From Anarhynchus alexandrinus (Eukaryota > Chordata > Aves > Charadriiformes > Charadriidae): a stretch of 64,000 bases of DNA. The stretch is taken from NCBI GenBank assembly GCA_008711295.1, contig VUYV01000015.1:2548846-2612845 (forward strand), read 5' to 3'. How positions within the stretch are numbered: position 1 is the first letter of the stretch; every line of letters begins with the position of its first letter. The position numbers and the translations under genes are program-made. The notes under the pieces were generated by a model that worked only from the letters and a program-made list of their open reading frames with translations, searched no databases and had not been told where the DNA came from. This document shows, one piece after another, positions 1-12,623 of the stretch.

Positions 1-1120
1 TATCTTTTATAGCACTGATTCAAGGTGCTGCAAGAGTCTGTTACTGGGTGAGTTACTCCGGGTCCTAGACTCGAGTCCCCTGTGGGGCCCACTGTGGGGT
101 ATGACAGTCCTTTATATCAGATTGCTATCCTTCCTCAGCACTTAGGGTGGTTTCATAGGCTTGCTAAATGGACTGTCGAGGAAGCTGCATTCTGAGCAGG
201 TCCCTTTCTCCACACTCTTGTGGAGGAACACATGCTATTTTAGCAGCTCATACTGTCAAGCAAGGATGGATCACGTAATGCCAAATTCTGGCAATACAGA
301 GCAGATTTCATGAAAAAAAGCATTTTACACTTTCAACTTCATCCTGAACCAAAAAGCAAAACTCACTTTTTTCCTAAATACAAGCATCAGACCCCTCTGT
401 GATACTCCACTGTAGACATCTAACCCTTGGCCATCTGAATTTGAGATAGTCATCCCATTACAGACAATTCATTTTGAATGAATTGTTGTTGGACCCAAGC
501 ATTTAAGATGATTATTTTAAGGACAGGCAGGCTATTCACTCCCACCGTTGACCACAGAAGGTGTGGAGATAACCAGCTCAGATTTAAACATCTCCCTTTT
601 AGACATTTAAATAAAACCCATCCCTGAAACTCAACTTGAGTGCGTAACTCATATACTGCAAGTGGAAAAGGCTTGATTTGTGCTACAAATTTCTGTGGAC
701 AACACTAGCAGTAGAAGATCCCTGATCCTCACCATGGTGCAGATGAAGCTACTTCAGCCAGCTTGGGAGCTCACTGTGCTCGTGGAGGGAGTCTTTGGCT
801 GCCCCTGTACTGCGAACAGATTTACTGTTGCATCTGTGTCTGCGCCAGGAAAACTTATCCTAGTTTCTGAGATGTGTAAAGTCTCCTATCACAGATGAGA
901 CTGAACTGACATTCATAGATCTGAAGAAAAAAAGTTATCACTGGAATATTTTAATCTCTTTCTGAATACACCAGCTTTGAGCTCAGGTTCAAGCCAGGTT
1001 GTCCAGCATCTGAGCTTGGCCAAACAACGCAGGATGGGTTTGACAGGAAACTGCATCCAGTTTCATGTGAAATCAGCCAGAAGAAAAAAATCACAAAAAC
1101 AACAAACCAAGCAAACAACT

Positions 1121-1141
1121 AAAAAAAAAAAAAAAAAAAAA
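1121..1141 (+). repeat. poly-A run (A21)
   Basis: A run of 21 A follows an A/C-rich lead-in. No retroposed body is recognisable upstream, so it is called a homopolymer and not the tail of a retroposon. It is a likely site of length polymorphism and sequencing slippage. Confidence 0.9.
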
Positions 1142-4100
1142 GCTGACTGAAAAACCAGAAAGGAAAAATATCAAACAAAGCAAAACAGCTGTACTGCAAA
1201 TAACACATAGTGGTTTTCATTTTCATGCAGAAAAATTATTTCAGCAAAATAAAATAAAAACAATGAAAAAATGTATTTGTCTGTATTCTTATTCAAGATG
1301 AATTCCCAGCTTCTCTGAGTACCTGGATAATACTCTTCATTTGGGGTTTAAGCCTCAGAGCCACAAGGGTGTCTTTCTGTGGACAACGACAGCGAGTGAG
1401 AGATCGTGTAGTGCAAGACTAACCTGGAATCCCACCTTACAGCTTTACTACCCAGCTGATTTCCCCAGGCACTGATGCAAACATCTGGGTGTTTGTGTGC
1501 ATGTTGACATTTATTTCTTTATTTTTTAATGCCATGGGGAATTGAGGATTAGGTTTGTTATTTCCACTAACCAGGCATTAAAATATCTTGAGCCGATCAC
1601 GCCCTTACTGAGTTTCAACTGAAAAGCACTAGGCAGAGAGAAGATGACACAGCCCTAGGAAATAGTAAGAGAGATTAATGCAAACCACAGCGGCAGCACA
1701 AACAGCACCCAGATGTAATGCACCGAGTAAACTTGTGGTTTTTTCCCTTCCTTTCACATTGTGGTAGATTAGCCACCAGAGGGAGTCCAAGAGACCCCCA
1801 AGATCTGCAGGATAAACAGAGCAGCTTTTGGCAAAATAAAAGTAATTAAACATTTTCTACTAGGGGCTGCAGAGTTCAAACCAATGTGAGCTGCTTTAGG
1901 TCACTGCGAGATCTGCATCATGGCAAGATTTCTAAGAAAAGCTAAATCAGACTTAATTTACAGTTTAACTTCTCCAAGAAAACAAAGGGAATAAAGAAGC
2001 AAGTTGATATTGTTAGTGTTATTGTTGATGCTGAAAATGGTCTTCTCCCTGTGTATTTCTAATTAAATAATATTATGTGTTTATAGGTCAATGGAATGGA
2101 AAAGAAGGTCAGGAGACCAGAATCCAAAGGGCAAACGGTGTCTCATCTGTATCACTATACACTTGCTCATGTTTATGGAAATACACAGAGATATTTAAAT
2201 ACAAGTACATTATATACTGTTCAGTGTTACTGTTTGGTAGCAGAGAAAGAGACATGAGATTTCACACTGCCTTGCATTTCCCAGTATGACTTCAGCGATG
2301 GACGAGGAAACCAGCTCTCCAAGGGGACTTGGAAGGGACGAAGGATGTCACGGGCTGCTGTTTGTGGCTGTGTCATGTTACCAAGACACTACCATGCACA
2401 AATATAAATCATCTTCCTCCTTTTAAGTCAGGGCAAGAAGGAACACTGGTGAGACAGAAGCACTGACATGCCAAAAAAATGTGTTGTGCTCTGCTATAGA
2501 TTCCTGTGGCAAAAAGTAACCACATAAATGTTAGGAAAGACATCTTCCCTAGAAGATCCTACTGCTCTCCTCTGGTCTAAATTGGGACTATTACCTTAAT
2601 GGCCCAAAGCTGAGCATTTATCTTCGACACTGAGCTACAAAATCTGCATCTTTACATTACTTCCAGAGCTTGTTGTTGGAAAGTCAAAAGTCTCTTTTTT
2701 TCCCCCCGCTCTTTTGTCCTACAGTAATGAAATCCTACAAGACTGGTCTGAAAACAGATGGGTTTCTGCAGAATATTGACATTTTAAGCAGGAAATGCAT
2801 ACATATGTGGAGGAGGAAGGGACTCATACTATTTCTGGGTAAACTGGGGCAGATCGTGTTTTCAGTATCATGCCAGTCATGGTAGCTGAGCTGTGCTGTC
2901 CAAGAACATATAGCTGAAATAGATGAGGCAAGAGAAAGGTGAAACAGGAGCTAAGAGAAGTGACTATGGCCATAGAGTGGATTGGTGGCAGAGTACATCC
3001 TCATCCACTACACTAAACTGACTGTTCCTTCACCAAATTTGAATTTTCCACCTGTTAATACCTCACCCATGGTTTTATTGGGTTGAATATGATGATGTAT
3101 CTACAGGGCTCTATACAAGAGTTAAGAGCTGAGATATAAAAAAAGACGCATGATACTTAGGACAGTGATTTGGAAGCACTTTGTCAAAGAGATCAGGCTG
3201 CAGCTGGAGACAAATGAATGGCTCAGGCAACACCTCCTGGACCAAAACCTGTCCAAACTCTGTGAGGTGAGACTTGAAAAAGAAGCCTGACCTCTTCCTC
3301 CTACACATGAGGAATGTGAGATAACATTCCCTGGCAAGCTGTCTGTTCTCTGGATCAGCAGATTACTTGGAGTGATTACAAGAAAAGAAAGGATATTTTC
3401 CACTCAGTTATTTACAAATTGTACCTAATGAATTATTGATCAGGTGAGTAGCCCTCTGCACAGCCCTCTAGGAATCCGTCCTTTCCAAGTCACGTTCACA
3501 GCCCCCTGGCCCAGTAGGGTCAGTGGAGATGCTTCAGCCCTTACACTAATGGGGTACCTGGCTGATGAGGCTACTGTTGTTTTTCTATTGCTTTCTCAGT
3601 GCCTGCCTGCAAATTAAACCTCTTTAATTTACTTGGAAAGCAACAGAAATGGGGAAAAAAGCCAAAGCTATGCATCTGTGCAGGATAAATGTTACATCCA
3701 CTGCTCCAAATCAGAAAAGTATTGTCACCATTGTGAAGTAGGTGCAGAATAAACACAAGACTCAAATTCAGGAGATCTGAGCTCCTTTCTTGTCTCTGTG
3801 ACTGAAACACTGACTGTATTAGCCAATGTAATTAACTGCCAGCAGTGAGAGCGTACAGCCTGCACAGGTCTCATCCATGGCTCTCTTCACAGCCATTGCA
3901 GATTGGACCAAAAGCCACACAGTCTAGAGCGCAATTCATCCAACTAAACACAGGTATCTGCTCAAGGCCAACATGAGTCATACTAAAAAACCTAAAACTA
4001 AAACTCACCATCTGTCTTTCCTACCTCTCCTCATCTGTGAAGGGAGTTGAGACGTGGAAGCCTATGGACCTAAAGGTAGATCAAATGAATACCACCACTG

Positions 4101-4453
4101 ATCTATCTGTGTCCTATTTCTCCAGTTGCAAATGGTACCAGTATTTCATGTTCTTGTCTGTTTTGTCTCTGTGGCTCTATGTAAATCCTCAGGCTTTATT
4201 GTCACATCCATGCAGGTTAACACAATACAGTTTTATCTGCATTGTTTTTTTTTCAGTACTTTGAGAAAGAAGATGCACTAAAAATACAGACATCAGAATC
4301 TGGATCCGGGACAGAAATGTGGTCTGAGATTCCACTAAACAAAATACAGTGAGGCCCCAGTTTTCATGTGTGTCCCTTAGCTTGCACACTCAGACTATAA
4401 CAGCTTGAAGTGTTCCATGCCAGACCTCTTACCAGCACAAGGCAGTGTCACGG

Positions 4454-4473
4454 CACTAAAATCAATGGCACTA
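4454..4473. repeat. scrap of ancient 'AAATCAATGG' repeat
   Basis: A short segment around the core AAATCAATGG followed by CACTAC. It resembles the central part of an old palindromic repeat of sauropsid genomes whose better copy in this window is at 42129-42241. It is only 20 bases long, so chance cannot be excluded. Confidence 0.25.
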
Positions 4474-7244
4474 CTTTAAATTGTATGGTTGAATACCTGT
4501 TTATAATCTACACAGCAAACATTTATACTTCATGTAATATCAGATTTATTTTTTTCAAGGGAAAAGAATAATTTTTTCTTTACTATTATTGGTTTTTTGC
4601 ATAGTTGGCAAGAAGGTTAGAGTCAGTCTCATTCTCTGTCCTCCTCTCTGAGTACCAGCTGTTCTTCATGGGGGGATATATGAGCAGTTTTATACAGTTT
4701 TAATATCCACGAGAAATTACATCTCACTGCCTTTAGGGACTGAACCTTTAAAATTCAATTTCAAATAAATATAATTATAAAATAAGGCAGGAAAAAAAAG
4801 GGCAAGAGAGGGAAAGAGACTATCAGAATTCAGTTACTCGCTGTAAGAGCTTCAGGGCACAGCCAGTGGGGCTGTGTTCTTTAGCAACGGTAAGAAAAAT
4901 GGCCCAGGGCTCTGAGATTAGCATGTTGATGTTTTGGTCACCACTCCCTGTATGAAGCCAGAGATGGCAGAATACCATGCTGCATAGGAGGAAGGGAGGT
5001 TTGCAGAGGAAGTTTTTGTATCTTCCCAAAATCTGTCATAATTGCAGAAACACTGGAAGAGGTGATTATGAGAACACAACGTGAAACAGAGCTGAAGGGA
5101 AGGAGGACTGTTGAAGCATCATCTCAGGGTTCTTCCTCCAGAAAAGAGAGTTAGCTCCGAACAAAGTAGGGTCTCAGAGAGCACAGCTGTAATTCTGGCA
5201 GGAAAAAAAACCCAAAACACAAGTGCTAAAAAATGACCATGCCAAGGCCAAAAGCTTTGCAGCTTGTTAATTTCCCTCAAAAATGACACAGAGGGGATGA
5301 TCCTGTTGTTAAAATGTAAGACTGGTGTAACTGTGCGGCCATGCTGGTCCTCAGAGAGGCAGTGAACCTTACTTGCATGTGCAGTGTTTCTAACAAGGCA
5401 GCATTTTTAACTGGAGAAGACTTCACATTAACATAAAATTAGGAAAGTCCTTGCTTACAGGTCTGAACAGTCCTGAGCTGATAGGTGTTCCTTGTGCTCA
5501 GTGAAGCTAAGGGGAACAAAGCATATTTAGCATTTTGCAGCAGTGATCTGCTCTTTATTGCTAGTAATACAGTAACACTGTGCTGTAACACCTGTTGGGA
5601 CCCCAGTGTATGCACATCCTGAGCATAACAGCCGAACAGGCACTGCTAGAAGGAGAAACAGATGCGCAGAAAATGCAGGTGGGGGAGGCTGAGGTTGTAG
5701 AGTAGGTCGCCCCCAGGGTTTTGTGCCCTGGCCTTCAGATTGCACTGCGTCCGGGGAGCACAAGCACCCTGGGAGCCTTACTTGAATGCTGAGGATGAGC
5801 TGGTTACAATTACGGCTTGTCAGTGCGGTTGGAAATGGAACTGGTGCTATCAAGTCTATGAGGAAATGCTCATTTGGAATATCCTTGTATTAAATAAATA
5901 CAAAGACGCGACTGTGAGAGATGAGGAGCTACCTGCACACCACACTGGCAACAGATGCTCAAGGTGCTCAGCAACTTGCAAGATAACTTTAGCATGTAGG
6001 TGCCCCATTCCATGCCCATCACTCCCGATGTGTACTCTCTCTGCCGTGCTTCCTGGGAGGAAATTGCTCTATCCAAAAGGCAACATTATAGTTTTAGAAA
6101 AGATTCACAAAGGGGAAGGCATATGGCCACAAACTGTTTGGACCATGTGTATGCTGGGCCCCAACAGCTTACTTCTGATTTTCTGAGCTAAATCTAAGAG
6201 TGTATGTTCTCTGGAAATCAAGGTAAAGAACACTTTATAGGAAGAAATTCCCCTTTTCTTTCATTGGCAATTTCCAAATTTTAGGCCAACCGAATGACCT
6301 ACCTGTGAAAGACTGAGCATCCCTGAGGATTTCTGAGAACTCAAAAATCAAATAAAGAGAGGGAAACAGGATTCAACAACACAAGTGGAATTATTAAGTC
6401 AGAAAATAAACTGAAAAGATCAAATACCTCATTGGGTCAGACATCTTGCAAAAGTACTCAGAAGTCCAGGTCTTGCCTGGAGCAGATATTGTTATAAGAT
6501 CTTGTTCTGGGACCCCATGGTCCCAGGAAACCCTTCTCCTTTTCTCTAGTGATTTTTCCAGTCACTGCTGGGACTTTGGTGGAATTCCTTAGAAGCGGAT
6601 TTCCTCTACAGCCTTTCCACATTACGCCCCAATGACCAACTTTGCTCAGTCCAATCTGCCCAACTGCAGCAGGACACAGTCAAAAATCAGTCAGCGCTGA
6701 GGGAGTCCCTTCCCTTTTATCTCACCTTGCTCTCTGTCTGCTCCCTTCCCAGGCCTTGTCCTTTCTTACACAACTTGTGTATCATCAGATAACCAAGTAA
6801 ATATCATTTCGGAGAGCTGCCCCCTTTTGCCATGCATCTGAATAAGCACCGGGTCTGCAGTTATTTGTTTAGCCACTGAGCTGAACAAATTAGATTAACA
6901 CAACACATGCAGTGAGGGGAGGAGGACACGAGGAGGGGGGGCCCTTCTAACAGAGAAAGGAAAGATGCTGGGGAAGTGCTGTCGTCATGGCAATTAACCC
7001 TGCCTTGGCAACGGTGTCCTTCGTTCCCCCAGAAAATCTGCTAGGTAATTCCCCTTTCCTCTCCTTCATGTGCGTTGCAGAACTGGGGCAGAGCTGCACA
7101 GGATCAAAGCTGTGCTTCAGAGCTCAGGAGGTTGTGACAGTTGCATTTGTGCAAGGGGAGATGTGTGGGAGAAGCTTCCTTCTGCTAAATTCAGTGACAC
7201 ACTGTTAACAAGACAATACAACAGCCAGGGTTGGTTGCTGTTTT

Positions 7245-7275
7245 CTCTCCCTCTCTCTCTCTTTTTTTTTTTCAG
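7245..7275 (+). other. polypyrimidine tract ending in CAG (splice-acceptor-like)
   Basis: A CT-repeat and T-run of about 28 bases runs directly into CAG at 7273-7275. A TGTTAAC sequence resembling a branch point lies about 70 bases upstream, at 7202-7208. This is textbook 3' splice-site shape, but no exon with coding potential follows. It could serve a non-coding transcript or simply be a low-complexity tract. Confidence 0.25.
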
Positions 7276-7689
7276 CCCAATGAGACCTTTCATTATATTT
7301 CAAACATGTTTCCTTTAAAGCTGTTGTGAAGATTCCCTCCTACTGCTTCCACTGCTTTTCCTCTTCTTTCACTGAAGCTGATAAGCATCTCACTCTATCA
7401 GGTCCTGTTTTATACACGAGACACACAGCATGGGCTTGTGGCAAAACAGCTTGCTCTTCTCCCTTAGAGATGGGCATCTCACAAGAAGCCTGCTCTTACC
7501 AAGCCAGCTAGTCACCGTCATCTCTAATTTCAGGGAAACTTCGCATGTTCTTCACCCACAGAGTTGGAGAACAGGTCAATAACATTTCCAGAGCAGACTT
7601 TCTTTTGGTGTAAATTAGTGAAGCTCCTCTGAAGTCAAAGAACTTACTGTCAAGAGGGACCAGATTAAAGCATGCAAACATTGGGAAAG

Positions 7690-7800
7690 TTGTTATCTGT
7701 ATTTTATAGATGGCACAGCAGAGTCAGAAAAGGTTGATTTACATGGAATCACTGTCCTGGGCGCAGGCAGAAATCTCCTGTGAGTCAAACACAGAAGCTC
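7690..7800 (-). repeat. MIR-like SINE remnant
   Basis: The order of short blocks follows the reverse complement of the MIR core as I recall it: a 'TATTTTATAGATGG' block, then an A/G-rich 'GCACAGCAGAGTCAG' block, then 'GGTTGATTTACAT' in place of the usual 'GGTTAAGTGACTT'. It is heavily diverged, as expected for a repeat older than the bird-mammal split. No tail or target duplication is visible. Confidence 0.4.
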
Positions 7801-9661
7801 TCTGGTATGAAGCTGCAGTGACCATCTTACAAACAGTGCTCTGGAAGCCCAGAGCCTGGTCCATTTTCCAAGAGGAAATTACCATAAAGACCATAGGGAA
7901 ATTTCCCTGCAAAACCCATCTTCAAACTACGTACTACCAGTAACAAACCCACCCAAGATAAAAAAAAAGGACCAGCTGTACCAAGGTAACTTAATCAGAT
8001 TTGTCAAAAGATAACTTTGACTGTGTTCTACAACTTTGACTTGGAGCTGGTACTTTTTTCAACTCTCTGCCCCTCTAATTGAAAGGTCTGGAAGCGGTGA
8101 CCTCTCACTGTTGGAGACATAGCACTGAATTGTAATTTTCTATTTCTGAAATAAACTCCTCTGCAAAGGGGGAAAAAGTTCCCCCAGCACATGAGAACAT
8201 CTCAGTGATTCCTCTCCCACCACAGAAAAGAGTGGGCAAGTGCTTAGATAATTGGAAAGGGGGATGAATCTAATTGCAAGAAAAGCTTTACTAGATTAAT
8301 CAATTTAATGTCACCTCTGATAATTCTTGAAGCAATTCCATGTACATAATCAGGGTATATTGATAATCCAAACTAATCAAGAGGTGTGGAGAGATGGAAA
8401 ACCTTTTTCCTCAGTGTACTATTGTTACAAAAGACACTTTTGAAAAAATCAAACAAGAATTTTCTTCCTCTTCTTTTTGTTGAATGAAATCTGTCTCTAG
8501 AAAATGTTAGCATGACAGAAAAGGATTCAAAGATTTTTGATTATCTAATCAAACTGGAACAGTCCTGTTCTTTTCCAGGACTTTCCCAGATTCTATAGTA
8601 TTTTCCAGTGGTCCTCAAACTGAAATAGGGACCTGCAGCCAGAAGTTAATTAACCAGTCTATTGGCCTCAACACTAAATAACATTAACAGCAAGATTTCT
8701 CTGTTTCTCCATGGAAACTTGCAGGGGAAACTAGTGGAGAAGGTGGCAGAAGGGTAACCTCAGAGTTAAATAAACCCTGTAAGGTATAGTCAGGTGGGAA
8801 GCATTGAATCTGCACCCGTATGAGGCAACAATGCCAGACTTAATTTCCTCTGTGGTCAGTGAAATGACCAGTTTGGGGGAACAGTATGAGCTTTTGGACA
8901 CTGTGACTAAGTCATGGTTCATGCCAGATTTCGGAGGGATGATGGACCTATGAGCAACGGCAGAAAGAGCAGGGTGAAGGTAACCATTTCCCAGGGCTTT
9001 CCCTGCTGCAGGTGCAGAGGAGGGTGTTAAATGAGATGCCTGTGAATACAAAGCAAAGAGTTAACTAGCTTGTCTGCTGCTTGCAGACTCTGAGGCGCTA
9101 ATATTTAAAGGGGCTTCCAGCTCCTAAGTACCCCTGCAGAGGGAGGTTCCTGAACCACTATGTTTAAATATAGAAAACTATACTACCTCCTCCCCAGAAA
9201 GATGCTGCATGGCTTTCTGATTTTGCAAGAGAAGAGAGTTGACAATGAGAGGAGAGTTGCATACTATTGGGCTATCTGATATCTCCCTGCTTTTAATGTT
9301 ACCCAGCTGAGCTCACTGCACAGATTCCCAGGAGCAGTGGGAAACAGAGATGATGTGGACCTTTTGGTGATAGATTTTCTTATTTAAAAATATTTCTGGG
9401 GCAAATTCTTCAGATTTTCAGGAGGGTTTTTTTCCATTTATTTTTTTCCACTCATTTTCCACTGTCCTATCTCAACATTCAAAGAAACTGTTTTCCCTGG
9501 GGAAAAAAATAGTGATTTTTATTTCTTTGATGTTCGTAGATATGAAGATATTTAAAATGGGAAATAAAGACCTGCTTAATCTACTGGATTTCCCAAGATG
9601 TAATTCCTCTTAGCCAAATTCAGCAAAAATCCCTGCACTTTTCCACAACCCTGTAGGCTCC
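7801..9661. other. gene-free stretch
   Basis: No coding sequence is recognised. The sequence is ordinary AT-rich unique DNA apart from the block at 8240-8385. The 106-codon minus-strand frame at 8731-9051 has no family resemblance and is treated as chance. Confidence 0.6.
8240..8385. promoter_or_regulatory. possible conserved non-coding element
   Basis: A dense cluster of homeodomain-type cores (AGATAATTGG, CTAATTG, AGATTAATCAATTTAAT, TGATAATCC, ACTAATC) lies within 150 bases, with no repeat match and no low-complexity explanation. Such clusters are common in vertebrate developmental enhancers. The call rests on motif density alone, and alignment to other birds or reptiles has not been seen. 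Confidence 0.3.
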
Positions 9662-10388
9662 CGTCGTGGTTTAACTCCAGCCTGCAACTAAGCACCACGC
9701 AGCTGCTCACTCACTCCCCCTGCAGCGGGGTGGGGGGAAGAGGATTGGAAGGGGAAAAGTGAGAAAACTTATGGGTTGAGATAAGAACAGTTTAATAATT
9801 GTAATAACACAAATTAGTAGTAATAATAAAAAAATTTGTAATGAAATGGAAAGTAATAAAGAAAGAGAATTAAAGCCCAAGAAAGACAAGTGACGCAAAT
9901 GAAAAGAATTGCTCACCACCAACTAACGAATGCCCAGCCAGTCCCTGAGCAGCGGCCCCTCCACTAGCCTCCCCCCTAGTTTTATTGCTAAGCGTAGAAT
10001 CATAGAATCGTAGAATGGTTTAGGTTGGAAAGGACTTTGAAGATCACTGAGTTCCAACCCCCCTGCCATAGGCAGGGACACCTCCCACTAGACCAGGCTG
10101 CCCAAGGCCACATCCAGCCTGGCCTTGAACACCTCTGTCATATTGTACAGAATATGCCTTTGGTCGGTTGTCCCGGCTGTGCCTCCTCCCAGCTTTTGTG
10201 CACCCCCGTCTTACTTGCTGGCAGGGCAGTTTGAGGAGCAGAAAAGGCCTTGATGCTGTGTAAGCTCTGCTCAGCAGTAGCTAAAACATCCCTGAATTAC
10301 CAAAACTGTTTCCAGCACAAATCCAAAACATAGCTTCACACTAGCTACCATGAAGAAAATTGACTCTACCCCAGCCAAAACCAGCACA
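9662..10388 (-). mobile_element. solo LTR of an avian endogenous retrovirus, split by a CR1
   Basis: Read on the minus strand, the element starts TGTGCTGG at 10388 and ends near 9662. It matches the order of blocks I recall for a common bird ERV LTR: a U3 with GTTTTGG and GCTGAGCAG-type blocks, a GGTGCACAA block, a weak A/T-rich TATA position near 9980-9986, and a terminal GGAGTTAAACCACGACG where the usual final CA has become CG. Flanks GCTCC (9657-9661) and GCTGC (10389-10393) agree at four of five bases, consistent with a degraded 5-bp target duplication. No gag, pol or env sequence adjoins either end, so it is a solo LTR left by recombination. A later CR1 fragment occupies 9994-10136. Family name and class are not certain. 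Confidence 0.8.
9994..10136 (-). mobile_element. CR1 LINE 3' fragment nested in the LTR
   Basis: On the minus strand this is the 3' end of an avian CR1: the GGCCTTGAACACCT region, CTGGTCTAGTGGGAGGTGTC, the GCAGGG and GTTGGAACTC blocks, ending in ATTCTA-type octamer repeats at 9994. About 143 bases are kept, so it is strongly 5'-truncated, as is usual for CR1. LTR sequence continues on both sides, which makes the CR1 the younger insertion. It sits between the upstream LTR control region and the TATA position. No coding part remains. Confidence 0.93.
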
Positions 10389-12477
10389 GCTGCCATAATC
10401 AGCTGTACTACAGGAGAAGAGAGGGAATGTGACTGATGTTTAAGCGAGGCATCTGGAGAGCCAGACTCCTAAGTTTTGTGTTTGCTTCCATCACCAACAT
10501 GGTGACACCACTTTTGTCAAATCTCTTAGGACAAAACTTTCAAAACCAGTGTGCTTAAACTCAGACACCTCCATAGGTCTTCCGAGGTCTGAAATCATCA
10601 AATGTAAAGCCTTTAAGTGCCCTGTGAGTGTCAAACCATGAATAAAGGCATTTATGCCATGTTTCTGATATCACCTCTAGGCATCTCTGTCTTCCCCAGT
10701 TCTAAAACGAGGCTAAAAGTACATATCCCCAAAGGGCTACCACATGGAGCTGAGATGCTTGTAAGGGGCTTTGGAGGAAGTGCCGAGAGGTCTGAGAAGT
10801 CAACCTCCCTCTCTTCCTTTGCACTCTCTGGGAGTAAAATTCACTTCTGCAAAGAGAGTGTCCAAAGCAAAGTTTTTACAGGCCTTAATTTGTGCTGGAT
10901 ACTTCTCAGCAAATGCTATTCCAGATGCCAAAGGCCAGCTGCAAACTCCACAGCAAGAGCTAAAATCAATTTGCAGCCAAAGTAAAAAGGCCTGGATATC
11001 TGTCCCTGGCTCCTTTGCTTTCCAGCAAAGCCATGAAATGAGCCGCTGCCTTTGGTTACATGGTTAATTTCAGAAATGAAAAGACCAGTAGCAATAACAG
11101 CGTTGCCGGCTACATGGCGTGGAGCTCAGGAAAGAACATGCCTGTAGCCTTTGCAATCCAAGCTGCCATATACCCTCTCAGAAACAATTTCCTTCCAGTT
11201 TTTGGAGAGAATAGAATAGGGCTACTTCTGGGGAAGAAATTCAATCTTTAAAACACATATTCAGGTGAGTGAGGAAGGACTTAGATAAACAATAGTGAAT
11301 ATTGCTGAGGGCCAAAGAAAGGGGCCAGAGATTACAAAAACAATGTCAAAATTTAAGGCACTCAGAGAAGGGAAAAGAGAAGTAATTTTAAATGTCTGGG
11401 GAAGAAGAGAAAAACTTTTTTTTTTTTTTTTTTGCTGCAAGATGAAAAATATTTCCTATTATGACATAAATAAAACTGCCCTTCAGTGTAACTGGAAGAT
11501 GGGCATTTTATTTTCCTCTGTCTCTCAGATTCAGAACAAAACAGAAAAAAGAAACTTTGTTTTCACAGTTGACTAGAATAGTCCAAATCCTCTAAACTGT
11601 CCTAAATCCAGCAAGAGCAAAGCCTGATCACCAGTGCCACTTCTGCCATTTGACGCAGGCTTCTCAGAGACTTCATACACCAGGAGTCTGCTCTCCAGCT
11701 AAGTGAACTGTTACATTTCATGTTTGCTGTTCGTGCCGTTCCTCTTCATTTTAGGCTGAAGAGGGGTAGGCTCATATACTCAAGGAGGAAGGTTAAAGTT
11801 TGGGGGATGTTTTGTTGTGTGGGTTTTTTTTTGTTGTTGTTTTTGCTGAACCTGAACTTTCTGGATGACAGGGTAAAAACAAGTAAAGAAGTGTCTGGCA
11901 TCCAGGAATATATTACACTTAGTGTAATTCCTCCAAGGTGAGTTCCTCCCCGTGCTGAGCACCAGAAGCAGGCCTGTATGGTGAGGACATTTCCGGTCAA
12001 TTATGTTGTGAGCAAGGCATGACAGGTGGATTGCACCAGCGATGGGTTTCTGCACCAAGACTGTATGTACCCACACTGCTGCTCAGACAAGAACAGTAAC
12101 AGCCACTGTATTCCCCTGGCATGTTTTATACCTTTCAATGTGACTGTTGTCCAATGCCATTATATTTCTTTTAAAATAAAAATAAGAAAAATATGTTTTT
12201 CCCCACATGGTTTTCCAGAAGTTATAGTTTGTCTCAGTGTTGCTTAACCACATTTTTCCTTTCATGACTGTACCTTGATGTCTCTGCAGTATCACTTCAC
12301 AGTTGGTAGTTTGTACTTCAACAGTTTTGGAGACCTGAAATCCTACCTGCCCAGCATGGAGGCATGACAAAACACAAAACAGGGAAGCTGCCTGAGTTGA
12401 CTGTATGGACTTACTGTGTCCAAGCAAATCTTGTTCATTAGCGTATTAACATCAAAATATGTCTGTGGGGAAACACC
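10389..12477. other. gene-free stretch
   Basis: No gene is recognised. A T18 run lies at 11416-11433. At about 10455-10540, 'CCAGACTCCTAAGTTTTG' followed by 'CACCAACATGGTGACACCAC' is faintly like the 5' half of a MIR-type SINE, but too diverged to call. The 122-codon plus frame at 10617-10985 and the 98-codon frame overlapping it look like chance. Confidence 0.55.
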
Positions 12478-12478
12478 C

Positions 12479-12560
12479 TCTCATTTTATAAATAAGAACC
12501 AAGCACAAAGGTGAAGTAGGACCAGATCTTCCAAATACCAGGTTGGTGCCTTAACTGCAA
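12479..12560 (-). repeat. MIR-like SINE remnant
   Basis: 'TCATTTTATAAATAAG' followed by 'AACCAAGCACAAAGGTGAAGT' parallels the reverse complement of the MIR core (an 'ATTTTACAGATAAGG' block, then 'GGCACAGAGAGGTTAAGT'). It lies just 64 bases before a young CR1. It is old, with many substitutions. Confidence 0.45.
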
Positions 12561-12623
12561 AACAGTCTAACCCCCATGGGAGTTTTGGCATTTCTACAGA
12601 GTAAAGGACAAGGAAAGTAAGAA

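Larger units (their letters stand above)
1..7244. other. gene-free stretch, mostly unique DNA
   Basis: No convincing coding sequence on either strand. The longest open frame (5740-6186, plus, 148 codons) has no recognisable domain and no splice or promoter context. The stretch holds one A21 run at 1121-1141 and a short scrap of an old repeat near 4454. At 6760-6905 there is an AT-rich, repeat-free segment with several TAAT and AATTAG cores that could be a weak conserved element, judged by appearance only. Confidence 0.6.

Noticed and set aside
1121..1141. A21 run as the tail of a processed pseudogene
   Set aside because: No gene-like body, poly-A signal or target duplication is visible next to it.
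5740..6186. 148-codon frame with several cysteines, briefly considered as a secreted or zinc-binding protein
   Set aside because: Cysteine spacing follows no known pattern, and an opposite-strand frame covers much of the same DNA.
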